Source: Dyella sp. A6
GTDB taxonomy: Bacteria; Pseudomonadota; Gammaproteobacteria; Xanthomonadales; Rhodanobacteraceae
Direction: 5' to 3'
DNA length: 64,000 nt
Assembly (NCBI RefSeq): GCF_036320485.1
Contig: NZ_CP132911.1
Coordinates: forward strand, 372,001-436,000
The notes below the pieces were generated by a model. It saw only the letters and a program-made list of their open reading frames with translations, was not told the origin of the DNA and did no database searches. The translations under genes and the position numbers were made by a program. Of the stretch, positions 9,421 through 16,655 are shown in pieces (the stretch's first letter is position 1; each line of letters opens with the position of its first letter).

Positions 9421-9475
9421 ATGCCCGCAGCCCTGATTGCGCCCGTATGGCGCGAGCGGGGCTGCGGGTCGGCAT
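9421..9475 (+). terminator. Hairpin after the GH39 gene
   Basis: Inverted repeat CCCGCAGCCC (9424-9433) with GGGCTGCGGG (9458-9467), extended outward by ATGCC/GGCAT, starting 7 bases after the GH39 stop. There is no T-run, so it is a transcription-end hairpin candidate rather than a textbook intrinsic terminator. It separates this gene from the convergent stress-protein gene. Confidence 0.5.
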
Positions 9476-9490
9476 GTGGCCCGGTTTCGC

Positions 9491-10315
9491 TCAGTGCGAC
9501 ATCAGGGTGCACATGCCGCATTCGGCCAGCAGGTTGTAGGTGACCCCGCCCAGTGCCCATTCGCGCAGGCGGTTGTGTCCATAGGCACCAGCGACGATCA
9601 GGTCCGCCGAGTTCGCCAGGGCGATGCCTAGCAGCTGGTCCGCGCTGCGGCCATGTGCCCGCTCCACCACACTGGTTGCCGGCACCCCGTGCAGCTTCAG
9701 CCACTCGGCGACATCGCGGGCACCGTTCGGTGCCTCGGCCAGCGTCGTGTCGGTCACTTCCGCCACCGTCACTGTCTGTGCCTGTTTCAGGAACGGCAGC
9801 GCGCTGGCGACGGCGCGGCGGGCCTCGCTGGTGTCCTTCCAGGCCACTAGCAGATGCTTCGCTGCCAGGGATCCGGCCGCCGCCGGTACCGTCAGCACCG
9901 GGCGACCGGCCTGCATGATGAGATTGCCGGCGTTGACGTGGCGCGATTCGTCGAAATAGGCCTTGTCGTAGTCGGTGTGAGTGATCACCAGATCTGCGCT
10001 GCGCACCTGGCGGGCCACGTAGTCGGTGGGCATTTCGGCCGATACGTCCGAGCGCCACGCCAACCGCTTCGCGCGTCCCTGCAGGGCAGCCTGGAACTGC
10101 TCATGGGCTTTCGCCATGGCCTGCCGGATCTCGGTGCGGTCCAGTTCGACGATGTCGCCGGTGAGCAGGCCGTCGCCGTAGATGATGCGCACCGGCTGGC
10201 TGGCCGTCACGCCGGTGACGCCCGCTCCGAAACGTTCGGCCAGATCGCCGACGATCTTCAGCAGTGCGGTGTTGTCGCGGTCCAGATCAAGGTATACCAG
10301 CAGGTTCGCGTACAT
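9491..10315 (-). CDS. Tandem universal stress protein (UspA family)
   Basis: 274 residues holding two UspA-type domains. The second ends with GAYGHNRLREWALGGVTYNLL, resembling the G-2X-G-9X-G nucleotide-binding pattern. Start ATG 10315 (MYANLLVYLDLDRDN) matches family N-termini. Such tandem USPs are often part of FNR/Anr/Dnr regulons. An FNR-type half-symmetric box is centred about 69 bases upstream of the start, which supports low-oxygen induction here (inference). Confidence 0.88.
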   Translation of the reverse strand: MYANLLVYLDLDRDNTALLKIVGDLAERFGAGVTGVTASQPVRIIYGDGLLTGDIVELDRTEIRQAMAKAHEQFQAALQGRAKRLAWRSDVSAEMPTDYVARQVRSADLVITHTDYDKAYFDESRHVNAGNLIMQAGRPVLTVPAAAGSLAAKHLLVAWKDTSEARRAVASALPFLKQAQTVTVAEVTDTTLAEAPNGARDVAEWLKLHGVPATSVVERAHGRSADQLLGIALANSADLIVAGAYGHNRLREWALGGVTYNLLAECGMCTLMSH

Positions 10316-10377
10316 GGCGGTTGTTCCCGGACATGAGTGACAGGCGGACCACGTTACGCACCCATGCGCGACACCGT

Positions 10378-10391
10378 TTGACATGGGTCAA
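10378..10391. promoter_or_regulatory. FNR/CRP-type box (uspA / response regulator divergent region)
   Basis: TTGAC-ATGG-GTCAA, a perfect inverted repeat with the 5-4-5 geometry of FNR/Anr/Dnr sites. It is located between the divergent uspA and response-regulator genes. On the uspA side a -10-like TAACGT sits at a distance that places the box near -40 from the predicted start, the class II activation position. Confidence 0.65.
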
Positions 10392-10487
10392 GCCGATGCC
10401 ACATGGGCGTTTCGCCGCAGGTACGAGCGCATCCGACATGGGTGTTTCTTGCTAGACTGCAGGCCTTGCTCGCTGCCATGTCCCCGC

Positions 10488-11237
10488 ATGCCACTGACTC
10501 GTTCCGAACCGGAGGCTGTGCCGCGTCCTCACCTGCTGGTGGTCGAGGACGAAGAGGAAATCCGGGCTCTGATCGAGCGCTACTTCGGCAATCACGGCTT
10601 CCGCGTGAGCACGGCAGCGGATGGCATGGTCATGCGCGAAACCATCCGTCGAGAACATGTCGACCTGGTCCTGCTGGACCTGGGCCTGCCGCATGAGGAT
10701 GGCTTCGAGCTGTGCCGCTATCTGCGCGAGCACTGGCATGGCGCGATCATCATGGTGACTGGCCGCAGCGAGTCGGTGGACCGGGTGGTCGGGCTGGAGC
10801 TTGGCGCCGATGACTATGTGACCAAGCCGTTCGATCTGCGCGAACTGCTGGCGCGCGTGCGCAGCGTGATGCGACGCGTGTTGCCGGCGACAACGGAAGC
10901 GGATGCCGTCCCGCACGAGACATGGCTGGTGTTCGCGGGCTTCCGCCTGAATCCGCGCACGCGGGTGCTGCTCGATGCGCAGGGTGTCGAAGTGGCGCTC
11001 ACCAGCGGCGAGCATGAGCTGCTCCAGGTGCTGCTGAATCACCCGAACCGGGTGCTGTCGCGCGACCAGCTGATGGGTTACACACACGGCCGGGATGCCG
11101 GCCCCTACGACCGTGCCATCGACGTGCAGATCGGGCGTCTGCGCCGCAAGATCGAGCATGATCCGGCTCATCCGCAACTGATCAAGTCGGTGCGTGGCGC
11201 GGGTTACCTGTTCACGCCACAGGTGCAGCGTCGATGA
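10488..11237 (+). CDS. OmpR-family response regulator
   Basis: 249 residues. Receiver domain: acidic pocket VEDEEE, phospho-acceptor Asp in LVLLDLGLP, conserved Thr in MVTGRSE, Lys in VTKPFD. It is followed by a winged-helix DNA-binding domain (LTSGEHELLQVL to RRKIEHDPAHPQLIKSVRGAGYLF). ATG 10488 was chosen as it starts just before the receiver. The stop overlaps the hybrid kinase ATG by 4 bases, so it should be that kinase's partner. Target genes are unknown; the neighbourhood suggests respiration or redox control. Confidence 0.93.
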   Translation: MPLTRSEPEAVPRPHLLVVEDEEEIRALIERYFGNHGFRVSTAADGMVMRETIRREHVDLVLLDLGLPHEDGFELCRYLREHWHGAIIMVTGRSESVDRVVGLELGADDYVTKPFDLRELLARVRSVMRRVLPATTEADAVPHETWLVFAGFRLNPRTRVLLDAQGVEVALTSGEHELLQVLLNHPNRVLSRDQLMGYTHGRDAGPYDRAIDVQIGRLRRKIEHDPAHPQLIKSVRGAGYLFTPQVQRR

Positions 11238-13249
11238 ACCCGGGCATGCGCGAGGCGTCCATGTTCCGCGAATGGTTCGATGTGGCCCCCGACGCGATGA
11301 TCGCGGTCGACGCCGGCGGCATGATCGTGCGTGCGAACCCGCAGGCCGTGCAGATGTTCGGCCATGCGCTGGATGTGTTGCACGGCGCGTCGATCGAATT
11401 GCTGATTCCCGAGCGGGTGCGCGCTGTGCATGGCCGGCACGTGGCCGAGTATGCGCAGAGCCCGCGCATCCGGCCGATGGGCAGCGGGCAGGAACTGGTC
11501 GGCCTGCGTCGGGACGGCAGCGAATTTCCGGTCGAGGTAGCGCTGAGCCCGATCCATACTCCGGATGGACCGCTGTACGTGGCCTCGATCCGGGATATTT
11601 CGGAAAGCCAACGCGCGCGGCTGGCGCTGGTGCGTGCACGCTACGACCGCATGATGATCCGTGTCGGCCAGCTGATGCTGGGCGCCTCCAGCCTGGAAGC
11701 CGTGCTTGGCGACGTGCCTGAACTGATCTGCGATGCGCTGGACATGGCGGCGGTGGCGTTCGCCTTCCAGGGCGCGTCGCATGAGCGCATGCGTGTGCAT
11801 GCGGCACATGGTCTTCCGCATGGCCTGCTCGACGATGTGCTGGCCGTGCTCCCGGTGGACGCGGGGGTGCCGTCGACCGTGCTTGATCTAACGGCGCAGG
11901 CTGCGGCACAGGGCGGAGCCTGGCAGGCGCTTGCCAATACGGGCTTTGCCGAGATGGCGGTGGTTCCGCTGCCCGGGGCCGAACCTGCCGCCGGCCTGTT
12001 GCTGGTGCTGTCGCCGATGGCACGCGGTTTCAACCACGACATCCGCTATGCCCTGCAGAGCCTGGCGATGACCCTGGCCAGCGCGATGCGGCGCATGCGC
12101 AGCGAAGAACGTCTTTCGCATGCGCAGCGGCTGGAAGCCATCGGCCAGCTGACCGGTGGTATCGCGCACGATTTCAACAATCTGCTGACCGTGATCTCGG
12201 GCAACCTGCAGATCCTGGAGGAAGAGATCGGCGATGACACGCCCTGGCGCGACATCATCCAGAGTGCGATGCGCGCGGTCGGCCGCGGCAGCGACCTGAC
12301 CCGCAAACTGCTGGCCTTCGCACGGCGGCAGCAACTGTCGCCACAGCGCTGCGAACTGGATGTGCTGCTGGGCGATCTCGGCGCGATGCTGCGGCGTACG
12401 CTTGGCGATGCGATCGACCTGCAGACCTATTGTCCCGACGGCCTGCCCGCCGTGTTCGTCGACCCGGGCCAACTTGATGCGGCGCTGGTGAACCTGGCGA
12501 TCAACGCCCGCGATGCGATGCCGCGCGGTGGTCGGCTGAACATCAGTGCTGGGCTGCGCCATGAACTGGCACCGGAGTCAACCGACGCGTCGGGTGTCCA
12601 CGACTACGTGGTGCTGACTGTGCGCGACACCGGTCTGGGCATGTCCCCCGATGTGCTGGCCCGCGCGCTGGAGCCGTTCTACACGACCAAGGATCACGGC
12701 AAGGGCACCGGGCTCGGACTGAGCATGGTGTACGGTTTCGTGAAACAGTCCGGCGGTCATTTGTCGATCGACAGCCGGCTGGGCTACGGCACCTGCGTCG
12801 AGCTGCACCTGCCGGCAATACGCGGCAGCGCGGCGGTGCCGGAGCCGCGGGTGACAACCGAGAGCGCCAGTGCACGCAACAAGGCGACCGTGCTGGTGGT
12901 CGAGGATGAAACCGATGTGCGCCAGGTGGCGTTGCGCTTCGTGCAGTCGATGGGCCATGTCACCCTGGCCGCGGCCAACGCGGACGAGGCACTGGTGCTG
13001 CTCAACGGGCCGCAGGGCGGCGCGGTGGATCTGGTGTTCAGTGACGTGATGCTGGGCAACGGCATGAATGGCGTCGAGCTGGCACGCGAGGTGCACCGCT
13101 TGCGACCGGGCCTGCCGGTGCTACTCACTTCGGGCGACGAGCGCTCCCTGCAGGAACGTGGTGATGCCACCGGCTTCGACTTCCTGCGCAAGCCGTACCG
13201 TCGCGAGGCGCTATCGGCGGCGCTGCGGAAGCTGCTCGACGCGCGGTGA
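11234..13249 (+). CDS. Hybrid sensor histidine kinase (PAS-GAF-HisKA-HATPase-REC)
   Basis: 671 residues without membrane segments, so a cytoplasmic sensor. Order: PAS (about 10-125, ending LYVASIRDISESQ), GAF-like (about 135-280), dimerisation/H-box with GGIAHDFNNLLTVI, ATPase boxes NLAINARDAMPRGG, DTGLGMSPDV and GKGTGLGLSMVYGF, then a C-terminal receiver with VLVVEDE, phospho-Asp in LVFSDVML and Lys in FLRKPY. It probably phosphorylates the coupled OmpR-type regulator, with its own receiver modulating flow. The signal is unknown; a PAS plus GAF pair next to cyd, globin and FNR-type genes suggests redox, gas or metabolite sensing. Confidence 0.9.
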   Translation: MNPGMREASMFREWFDVAPDAMIAVDAGGMIVRANPQAVQMFGHALDVLHGASIELLIPERVRAVHGRHVAEYAQSPRIRPMGSGQELVGLRRDGSEFPVEVALSPIHTPDGPLYVASIRDISESQRARLALVRARYDRMMIRVGQLMLGASSLEAVLGDVPELICDALDMAAVAFAFQGASHERMRVHAAHGLPHGLLDDVLAVLPVDAGVPSTVLDLTAQAAAQGGAWQALANTGFAEMAVVPLPGAEPAAGLLLVLSPMARGFNHDIRYALQSLAMTLASAMRRMRSEERLSHAQRLEAIGQLTGGIAHDFNNLLTVISGNLQILEEEIGDDTPWRDIIQSAMRAVGRGSDLTRKLLAFARRQQLSPQRCELDVLLGDLGAMLRRTLGDAIDLQTYCPDGLPAVFVDPGQLDAALVNLAINARDAMPRGGRLNISAGLRHELAPESTDASGVHDYVVLTVRDTGLGMSPDVLARALEPFYTTKDHGKGTGLGLSMVYGFVKQSGGHLSIDSRLGYGTCVELHLPAIRGSAAVPEPRVTTESASARNKATVLVVEDETDVRQVALRFVQSMGHVTLAAANADEALVLLNGPQGGAVDLVFSDVMLGNGMNGVELAREVHRLRPGLPVLLTSGDERSLQERGDATGFDFLRKPYRREALSAALRKLLDAR

Positions 13250-13344
13250 CGCCAGCTCCCGAGTGCATCTTCGCTGTGTGAACGTCAGGGGTGTCGGAGT
13301 GACGGCATGCCAGCGGACGACGTGTGCCGGATCCGGCAAGTGTC

Positions 13345-14082
13345 TCAGTGCACGCGGGTGTTGTTCTGCATGGCGACCCGCAGTGCGGCTTCGTCGAGGA
13401 TGCGCACTTCGCGCCACTGCACCGAGATGCAGCCCTGCGCGATCAGCCGGGCGAGCGCGCGCGTCACCGTCTCGTGCTTGAGCGCCAGGAAGCTGCCGAT
13501 GTCGGCGCGGCTCATGCGCAGCACGAAATGGTGCGCGCTGAATCCCAGGGCCTCGTGGCGGGCCGCGACATCGAGCAGGAACGCGGCCACGCGCTGTTCC
13601 GCGCTCATCGTGCCGAGGGCCAGCATCCACGAGCGGTCGCTGCGGATTTCGGCCGCCAGGGCGGCGGTCAGCTGGGCGTGCAGTTCGGGCATCTGCAGGC
13701 TGGCGCCAAGGATCGCGGGATAGGGCAGTTCCCACACGGTGCAGCTGTCCAGTGCGATCGCGTCACAGCTGTGCGTGGGTGCGCCGATCGATTCCACCCC
13801 CATCAGGTCGCCGCGCATGCGGAACCCGGTGACCTGTTCGCGGCCGTCCTCGGCCACCAGGCAGTTCTTCAGGAAACCGGCATGCACCAGGAACAGTGCT
13901 TGGAACGGCTGGCCGGCGTGGTAGAGGTACTGGCCGGCTTCCAGCTTGCGCTGCACTACCGGGATGCGGGTCCGCAGCTCGTCGATGTCGATCGTCGGCA
14001 GCGTCTGGGGCTCGTGGGACACATGCGCGACAGCGCGCGGCGCGTGGGTGACCGAAGGCTCGATGCTGACGATGCTGTTCAC
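13345..14082 (-). CDS. CRP/FNR-family transcriptional regulator lacking Fe-S cysteines
   Basis: 245 residues: cyclic-nucleotide-binding-like beta-roll (VQRKLEAGQYLYHAGQPF, REQVTGFRMRGDLMG) and a winged helix with the recognition segment HETVTRALARL. That segment matches the FNR ExxSR motif with Thr for Ser, compatible with TTGA half-sites. No cysteine occurs in the N-terminal 70 residues, so the FNR 4Fe-4S ligands are absent; it is more Dnr-like in that respect. GTG 14082 has a GGAGA ribosome site 7 bases upstream, which decides the start. It is the obvious candidate to bind the nearby TTGAY-N4-RTCAA boxes (inference). Confidence 0.88.
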   Translation of the reverse strand: MNSIVSIEPSVTHAPRAVAHVSHEPQTLPTIDIDELRTRIPVVQRKLEAGQYLYHAGQPFQALFLVHAGFLKNCLVAEDGREQVTGFRMRGDLMGVESIGAPTHSCDAIALDSCTVWELPYPAILGASLQMPELHAQLTAALAAEIRSDRSWMLALGTMSAEQRVAAFLLDVAARHEALGFSAHHFVLRMSRADIGSFLALKHETVTRALARLIAQGCISVQWREVRILDEAALRVAMQNNTRVH

Positions 14083-14171
14083 GGCGATTCTCCGAATGCG
14101 TTTGGACCTGATCGATGGGGCATACGCTAGAAGTGCTGCGAAACAGCCGGATGTCCGCACTGCAACAATCG

Positions 14172-14188
14172 GTAACAGTGTGTAACAG
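14172..14188. repeat. Tandem GTAACAG repeat upstream of the crp/fnr-type gene
   Basis: Two GTAACAG heptamers start 10 bases apart (14172 and 14182), one helical turn, in the 239-bp region between the divergent regulator gene and the RNR-like gene. This may be a regulator site on one DNA face; nothing identifies the protein. Confidence 0.3.
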
Positions 14189-14321
14189 CGTGACGGCCGC
14201 AACCGGCTTCGCGGGGTGGCGATGGATGCCGTCGCACGATGACTTGATCTGCCTCAACGCCGCGCGGAGCGAAGTCGTTAGCGTGCTTCTCGCCAGAGAA
14301 CACCTCACTTGATGTAACGAC

Positions 14322-15215
14322 ATGATCCAGAAACTGGGGGCTTCGCCCTTCATAGACGCGGCCGCGGTCGAGGCATGGGACGCCTGGTTCCGCTGGCGTG
14401 AACAGGGCGAGCTGCGCGATCTTTCGGTGGACGCGACCTGGGAGCGCGTCGCCTGGGCGCTGGCTTCGGTGGAGCCGGAGCAGCAGCGCCTGGCGTTCGC
14501 GCGACGGTTGCTGGTGGTGTTCTCCGACTGGCAGCTGCTGCCAGGCGAGCGGATCCTGATGACTGCCGGTACCCCGGCGGCAGCCTGGGGCGGCGATGAC
14601 CTGGTGGCGGTGTTGAACGTCGCCAGTTTCGTGTCCGATCCGGGGAGCGTGGCCGCGGCTCTCGACCTGCCGAGGTTCATGACCGTCGCGGCGCTAGCCG
14701 TGCATCTGCTGGACAATGCGGCGACCTTGCAGGGGGCGGGTGGACCGCCGCCGGAGCGGCTGCATATCGGCATCATCGGGTTGGGGGATGCGCTGGCACT
14801 GCTGGGCATGCGCTACGACAGCGACGAGGCTCGCGCCTTTGCCGTCGAGGTTGTGCGGTCGCTGGCCCAAGGCTGCGCCAGTGGTCATGCTGCCCTTGCC
14901 GGGCAATGCCACGTGGCGGATGCCACGGAGCGGCACGGGCCGCGCTATCGCAGCCTGACGGCGATCACCTCGCAGCGACGCCTGGCGCTGTTCGCCAATG
15001 CCACGAGCGATGCGCTGGAACCGGCTGCCGGAGCCCCGCGGACGTACGTGATCGAAGCCGAGGAAGGCAACCGGCAGGTTCGTTCACCGGGTTATGCCGC
15101 CACCTTGCTGGGCCGCGACAGCGCTTTCGATACCGCGCCCGAAGCCGCCCGGCAGGCGATGCGCGACGCGGTGCAGGGCTGGATCGACGAGGCGATCAGT
15201 GCCGTGTCCGCGTGA
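14322..15215 (+). CDS. Ribonucleotide-reductase-derived protein lacking the catalytic core (class II NrdJ-like)
   Basis: 297 residues. The N-terminus (DATWERVAWALASVEPEQQ, then LLPGERILMTAGTP) resembles the start of class II ribonucleotide reductases. VHLLDNA, RLHIGIIGLGDALALLGMRYDSDEA and YRSLTAITSQRRLALFANATSDALEP resemble later reductase blocks (LDN; IGLGVMGLADALALLGLRYDS; LTSIAPTGTISLFA..SSGIEP). The segment with the active-site cysteines and NPCGE is missing, and only two cysteines remain. It therefore cannot be a normal reductase. ATG 14322 starts the only sensible frame. Its place in an FNR-type block hints at a regulatory or accessory role; function is unknown. Confidence 0.75.
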   Translation: MIQKLGASPFIDAAAVEAWDAWFRWREQGELRDLSVDATWERVAWALASVEPEQQRLAFARRLLVVFSDWQLLPGERILMTAGTPAAAWGGDDLVAVLNVASFVSDPGSVAAALDLPRFMTVAALAVHLLDNAATLQGAGGPPPERLHIGIIGLGDALALLGMRYDSDEARAFAVEVVRSLAQGCASGHAALAGQCHVADATERHGPRYRSLTAITSQRRLALFANATSDALEPAAGAPRTYVIEAEEGNRQVRSPGYAATLLGRDSAFDTAPEAARQAMRDAVQGWIDEAISAVSA

Positions 15216-15239
15216 CGCGACAGGGCGCGGTATGCTGGA

Positions 15240-15650
15240 TCAGGCGTCGTAGCGCTGTATGAAACTGCGGGTCATCACGCCCATTGCCTCGCGCCAGCGG
15301 GCCAGCAGCATCGGCGTGCTGTCCGGGTCGGAGGTGGCGATCACTTTCAGCAGGCTCTCGATCCAGTATGGATAGAGCTGCGGCGAGACCGGGCAATGGC
15401 CGGTCTTGCCATGCACGTCGGCCATGCGCTCGACGGTGCGTTGCATGATCGGGCTGCCCGAGGCGTACAGGATCGCTACGCTGATGCCGTGGCGCAGGGC
15501 GAAGTACTGTTTCTGCATGTCGGTGCCGGCGAATAGCGCGGGCACGTCCGGATGGCTCGCCATGAACACCGTGTAGAAGTGTTCGATGAAGCGCTTGTCG
15601 CGCAGGCATCGGCCGTAGCTCTGCTGCAGGTCGTTGTACGTATCGGTCAC
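15240..15650 (-). CDS. Single-domain bacterial globin
   Basis: About 136 residues, globin length: helices read TYNDLQQSYGRCL, FIEHFYTVFMASHPDV, YFALRHGISVAI, then DVHGKTGHCPVSPQLYPYWIESLL. His80 in the VHGK block is the likely proximal heme ligand by comparison with globins of this type (inference). GTG 15650 gives the usual length and has GGAA 9 bases upstream. A longer frame to 15716 would add 22 unusual residues and run through a 20-bp palindrome. Probable O2/NO-related role; same strand as ompW, 87 bases downstream of it. Confidence 0.8.
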   Translation of the reverse strand: MTDTYNDLQQSYGRCLRDKRFIEHFYTVFMASHPDVPALFAGTDMQKQYFALRHGISVAILYASGSPIMQRTVERMADVHGKTGHCPVSPQLYPYWIESLLKVIATSDPDSTPMLLARWREAMGVMTRSFIQRYDA

Positions 15651-15699
15651 GCTGTGGATTCCGGTGACGGACGCCGCCCGGGATGGGCGACGTCGCGTG

Positions 15700-15719
15700 T
15701 GCATGCTGGCCAGCATGCA
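15700..15719. promoter_or_regulatory. Perfect 20-bp palindrome between ompW and the globin gene
   Basis: TGCATGCTGGCCAGCATGCA is fully self-complementary, 50 bases before the chosen globin start and 18 bases after the ompW stop. It may be an operator for the globin gene or a short hairpin ending ompW transcripts; no T-run follows on the minus strand. Confidence 0.5.
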
Positions 15720-15737
15720 GATCAGGGGGGACTCAGG

Positions 15738-16352
15738 TCAGAACCGGTAGCCGACGCTGACGCCGTAGACCCAGGGGTCGACCTTGGCGTTGCCGACCCG
15801 GGTGCCGTTCACGTGCACGTCGCCGCTGATGCTGATCCAGCGGATGTCCGCGGTGAACAGCCAGCGTGGTGCGAGCTGCACGTCCACGCCGGCATGGGCC
15901 GCAGCGCCCCAGCTGTTGTCGATCTTGACGTGAGCGCCCTCGAGCAGGCCGGCACCCTTGGTGCTGAAGAAGCGCGTGTAGTTGATGCCGGCACCGACAA
16001 AGGGCGAGATCTTCGCATCGGGAAGGAAGTGGTAATTGACGCCGATCACCGGCGGTAGCTGCCTGGTGGTGGCGGCCTTCTGGCCATTCAGGCGGATCGT
16101 GTGCCTGAAGGGCAATGCCGCCAGCACCTCGGCGCTCCACGACGGCGTAAAGAAGTACTCCGCACTGATTGTGGGCTGGGTGTCGCTGCCAATGCTGGCT
16201 TTCATGCCGGCGAGATGGCCGTTGTCGGACTTCGGATCGACCACGTGGGCGCCTAAGTGGACGACCCAGGATTTGGCATCGGCCGCATGGGCAACCGGCA
16301 GCATGCCGGCGATGAGTGTGCCGGCGAGCAGAGTGGAAAGCAGGGCTTTCAT
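15738..16352 (-). CDS. ompW: OmpW-family outer-membrane protein
   Basis: 204 residues: signal peptide MKALLSTLLAGTLIAGMLPVAHA, then an eight-stranded barrel typical of OmpW (SWVVHLGAHVVDPKSDNG, EYFFTPSWSAEVLAALPF, PFVGAGINYTRFF, ending VSVGYRF with the terminal aromatic). An AGGA ribosome site lies 6 bases before ATG 16352. OmpW forms a small hydrophobic channel and in E. coli is FNR-controlled; a near-consensus FNR box occurs 63 bases upstream here. Divergent from cydA. Confidence 0.92.
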   Translation of the reverse strand: MKALLSTLLAGTLIAGMLPVAHAADAKSWVVHLGAHVVDPKSDNGHLAGMKASIGSDTQPTISAEYFFTPSWSAEVLAALPFRHTIRLNGQKAATTRQLPPVIGVNYHFLPDAKISPFVGAGINYTRFFSTKGAGLLEGAHVKIDNSWGAAAHAGVDVQLAPRWLFTADIRWISISGDVHVNGTRVGNAKVDPWVYGVSVGYRF

Positions 16353-16414
16353 ATGTCGTCCTTTTTGCGGGTCTGGTGGCATGCACCATTCTCGAAACCC
16401 GCACCGGAGTAGGA

Positions 16415-16428
16415 TTGACTTCGATCAC
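16415..16428. promoter_or_regulatory. FNR-type box upstream of ompW
   Basis: TTGAC-TTCG-ATCAC, one mismatch in the second half from the 5-4-5 FNR pattern. Centred about 69 bases before the ompW start codon, it is suitable for class II activation of a promoter about 28 bases before the gene. Confidence 0.5.
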
Positions 16429-16445
16429 TTACGGCCGGACATGGC

Positions 16446-16476
16446 GCCGCACTGCGACCTCACGCCGCAGTGCGGC
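16446..16476. repeat. 11-bp inverted repeat in the ompW-cydA intergenic region
   Basis: GCCGCACTGCG (16446-16456) and CGCAGTGCGGC (16466-16476) pair perfectly across 9 bases. It sits between the two FNR-type boxes, so it could be an additional operator or insulating hairpin. Unassigned. Confidence 0.5.
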
Positions 16477-16506
16477 GGCGGGTTGGGGAGTTGATGTCGG
16501 ATCGAC

Positions 16507-16520
16507 TTGATCGTGATCAA
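16507..16520. promoter_or_regulatory. Perfect FNR/Anr box upstream of cydA
   Basis: TTGAT-CGTG-ATCAA matches the FNR/Anr/Dnr consensus exactly. A -10-like AACAAT at 16543-16548 would place the box centre about 41.5 bases before transcription start, the class II activation position. It lies about 143 bases before the cydA start codon. Confidence 0.8.
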
Positions 16521-16655
16521 TAACCGGTGGCATGTCTGCACGAACAATGCGGATGCATCACGCCTCATCGTGTTGGACACATCGGCGACTTGGCGGCATT
16601 GTTCGCCAATGGAACGGGGGCTCGTGCTTTTTCATCCAGTCAGGACGCTACCGCC

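Noticed and set aside
11234..13249. FixL-type heme PAS domain in the hybrid kinase
   Set aside because: A histidine lies near the FixL position (RAVHGRHVAEY), but the same pattern is common in heme-free PAS domains; not enough to claim oxygen sensing.
14101..14115. Autoregulatory FNR box upstream of the crp/fnr-type gene
   Set aside because: TTGGA-CCTG-ATCGA matches only part of each half-site; too weak to list.
14322..15215. Calling this gene a functional class II ribonucleotide reductase
   Set aside because: Catalytic cysteines and the NPCGE block are absent and the protein is less than half the usual length.
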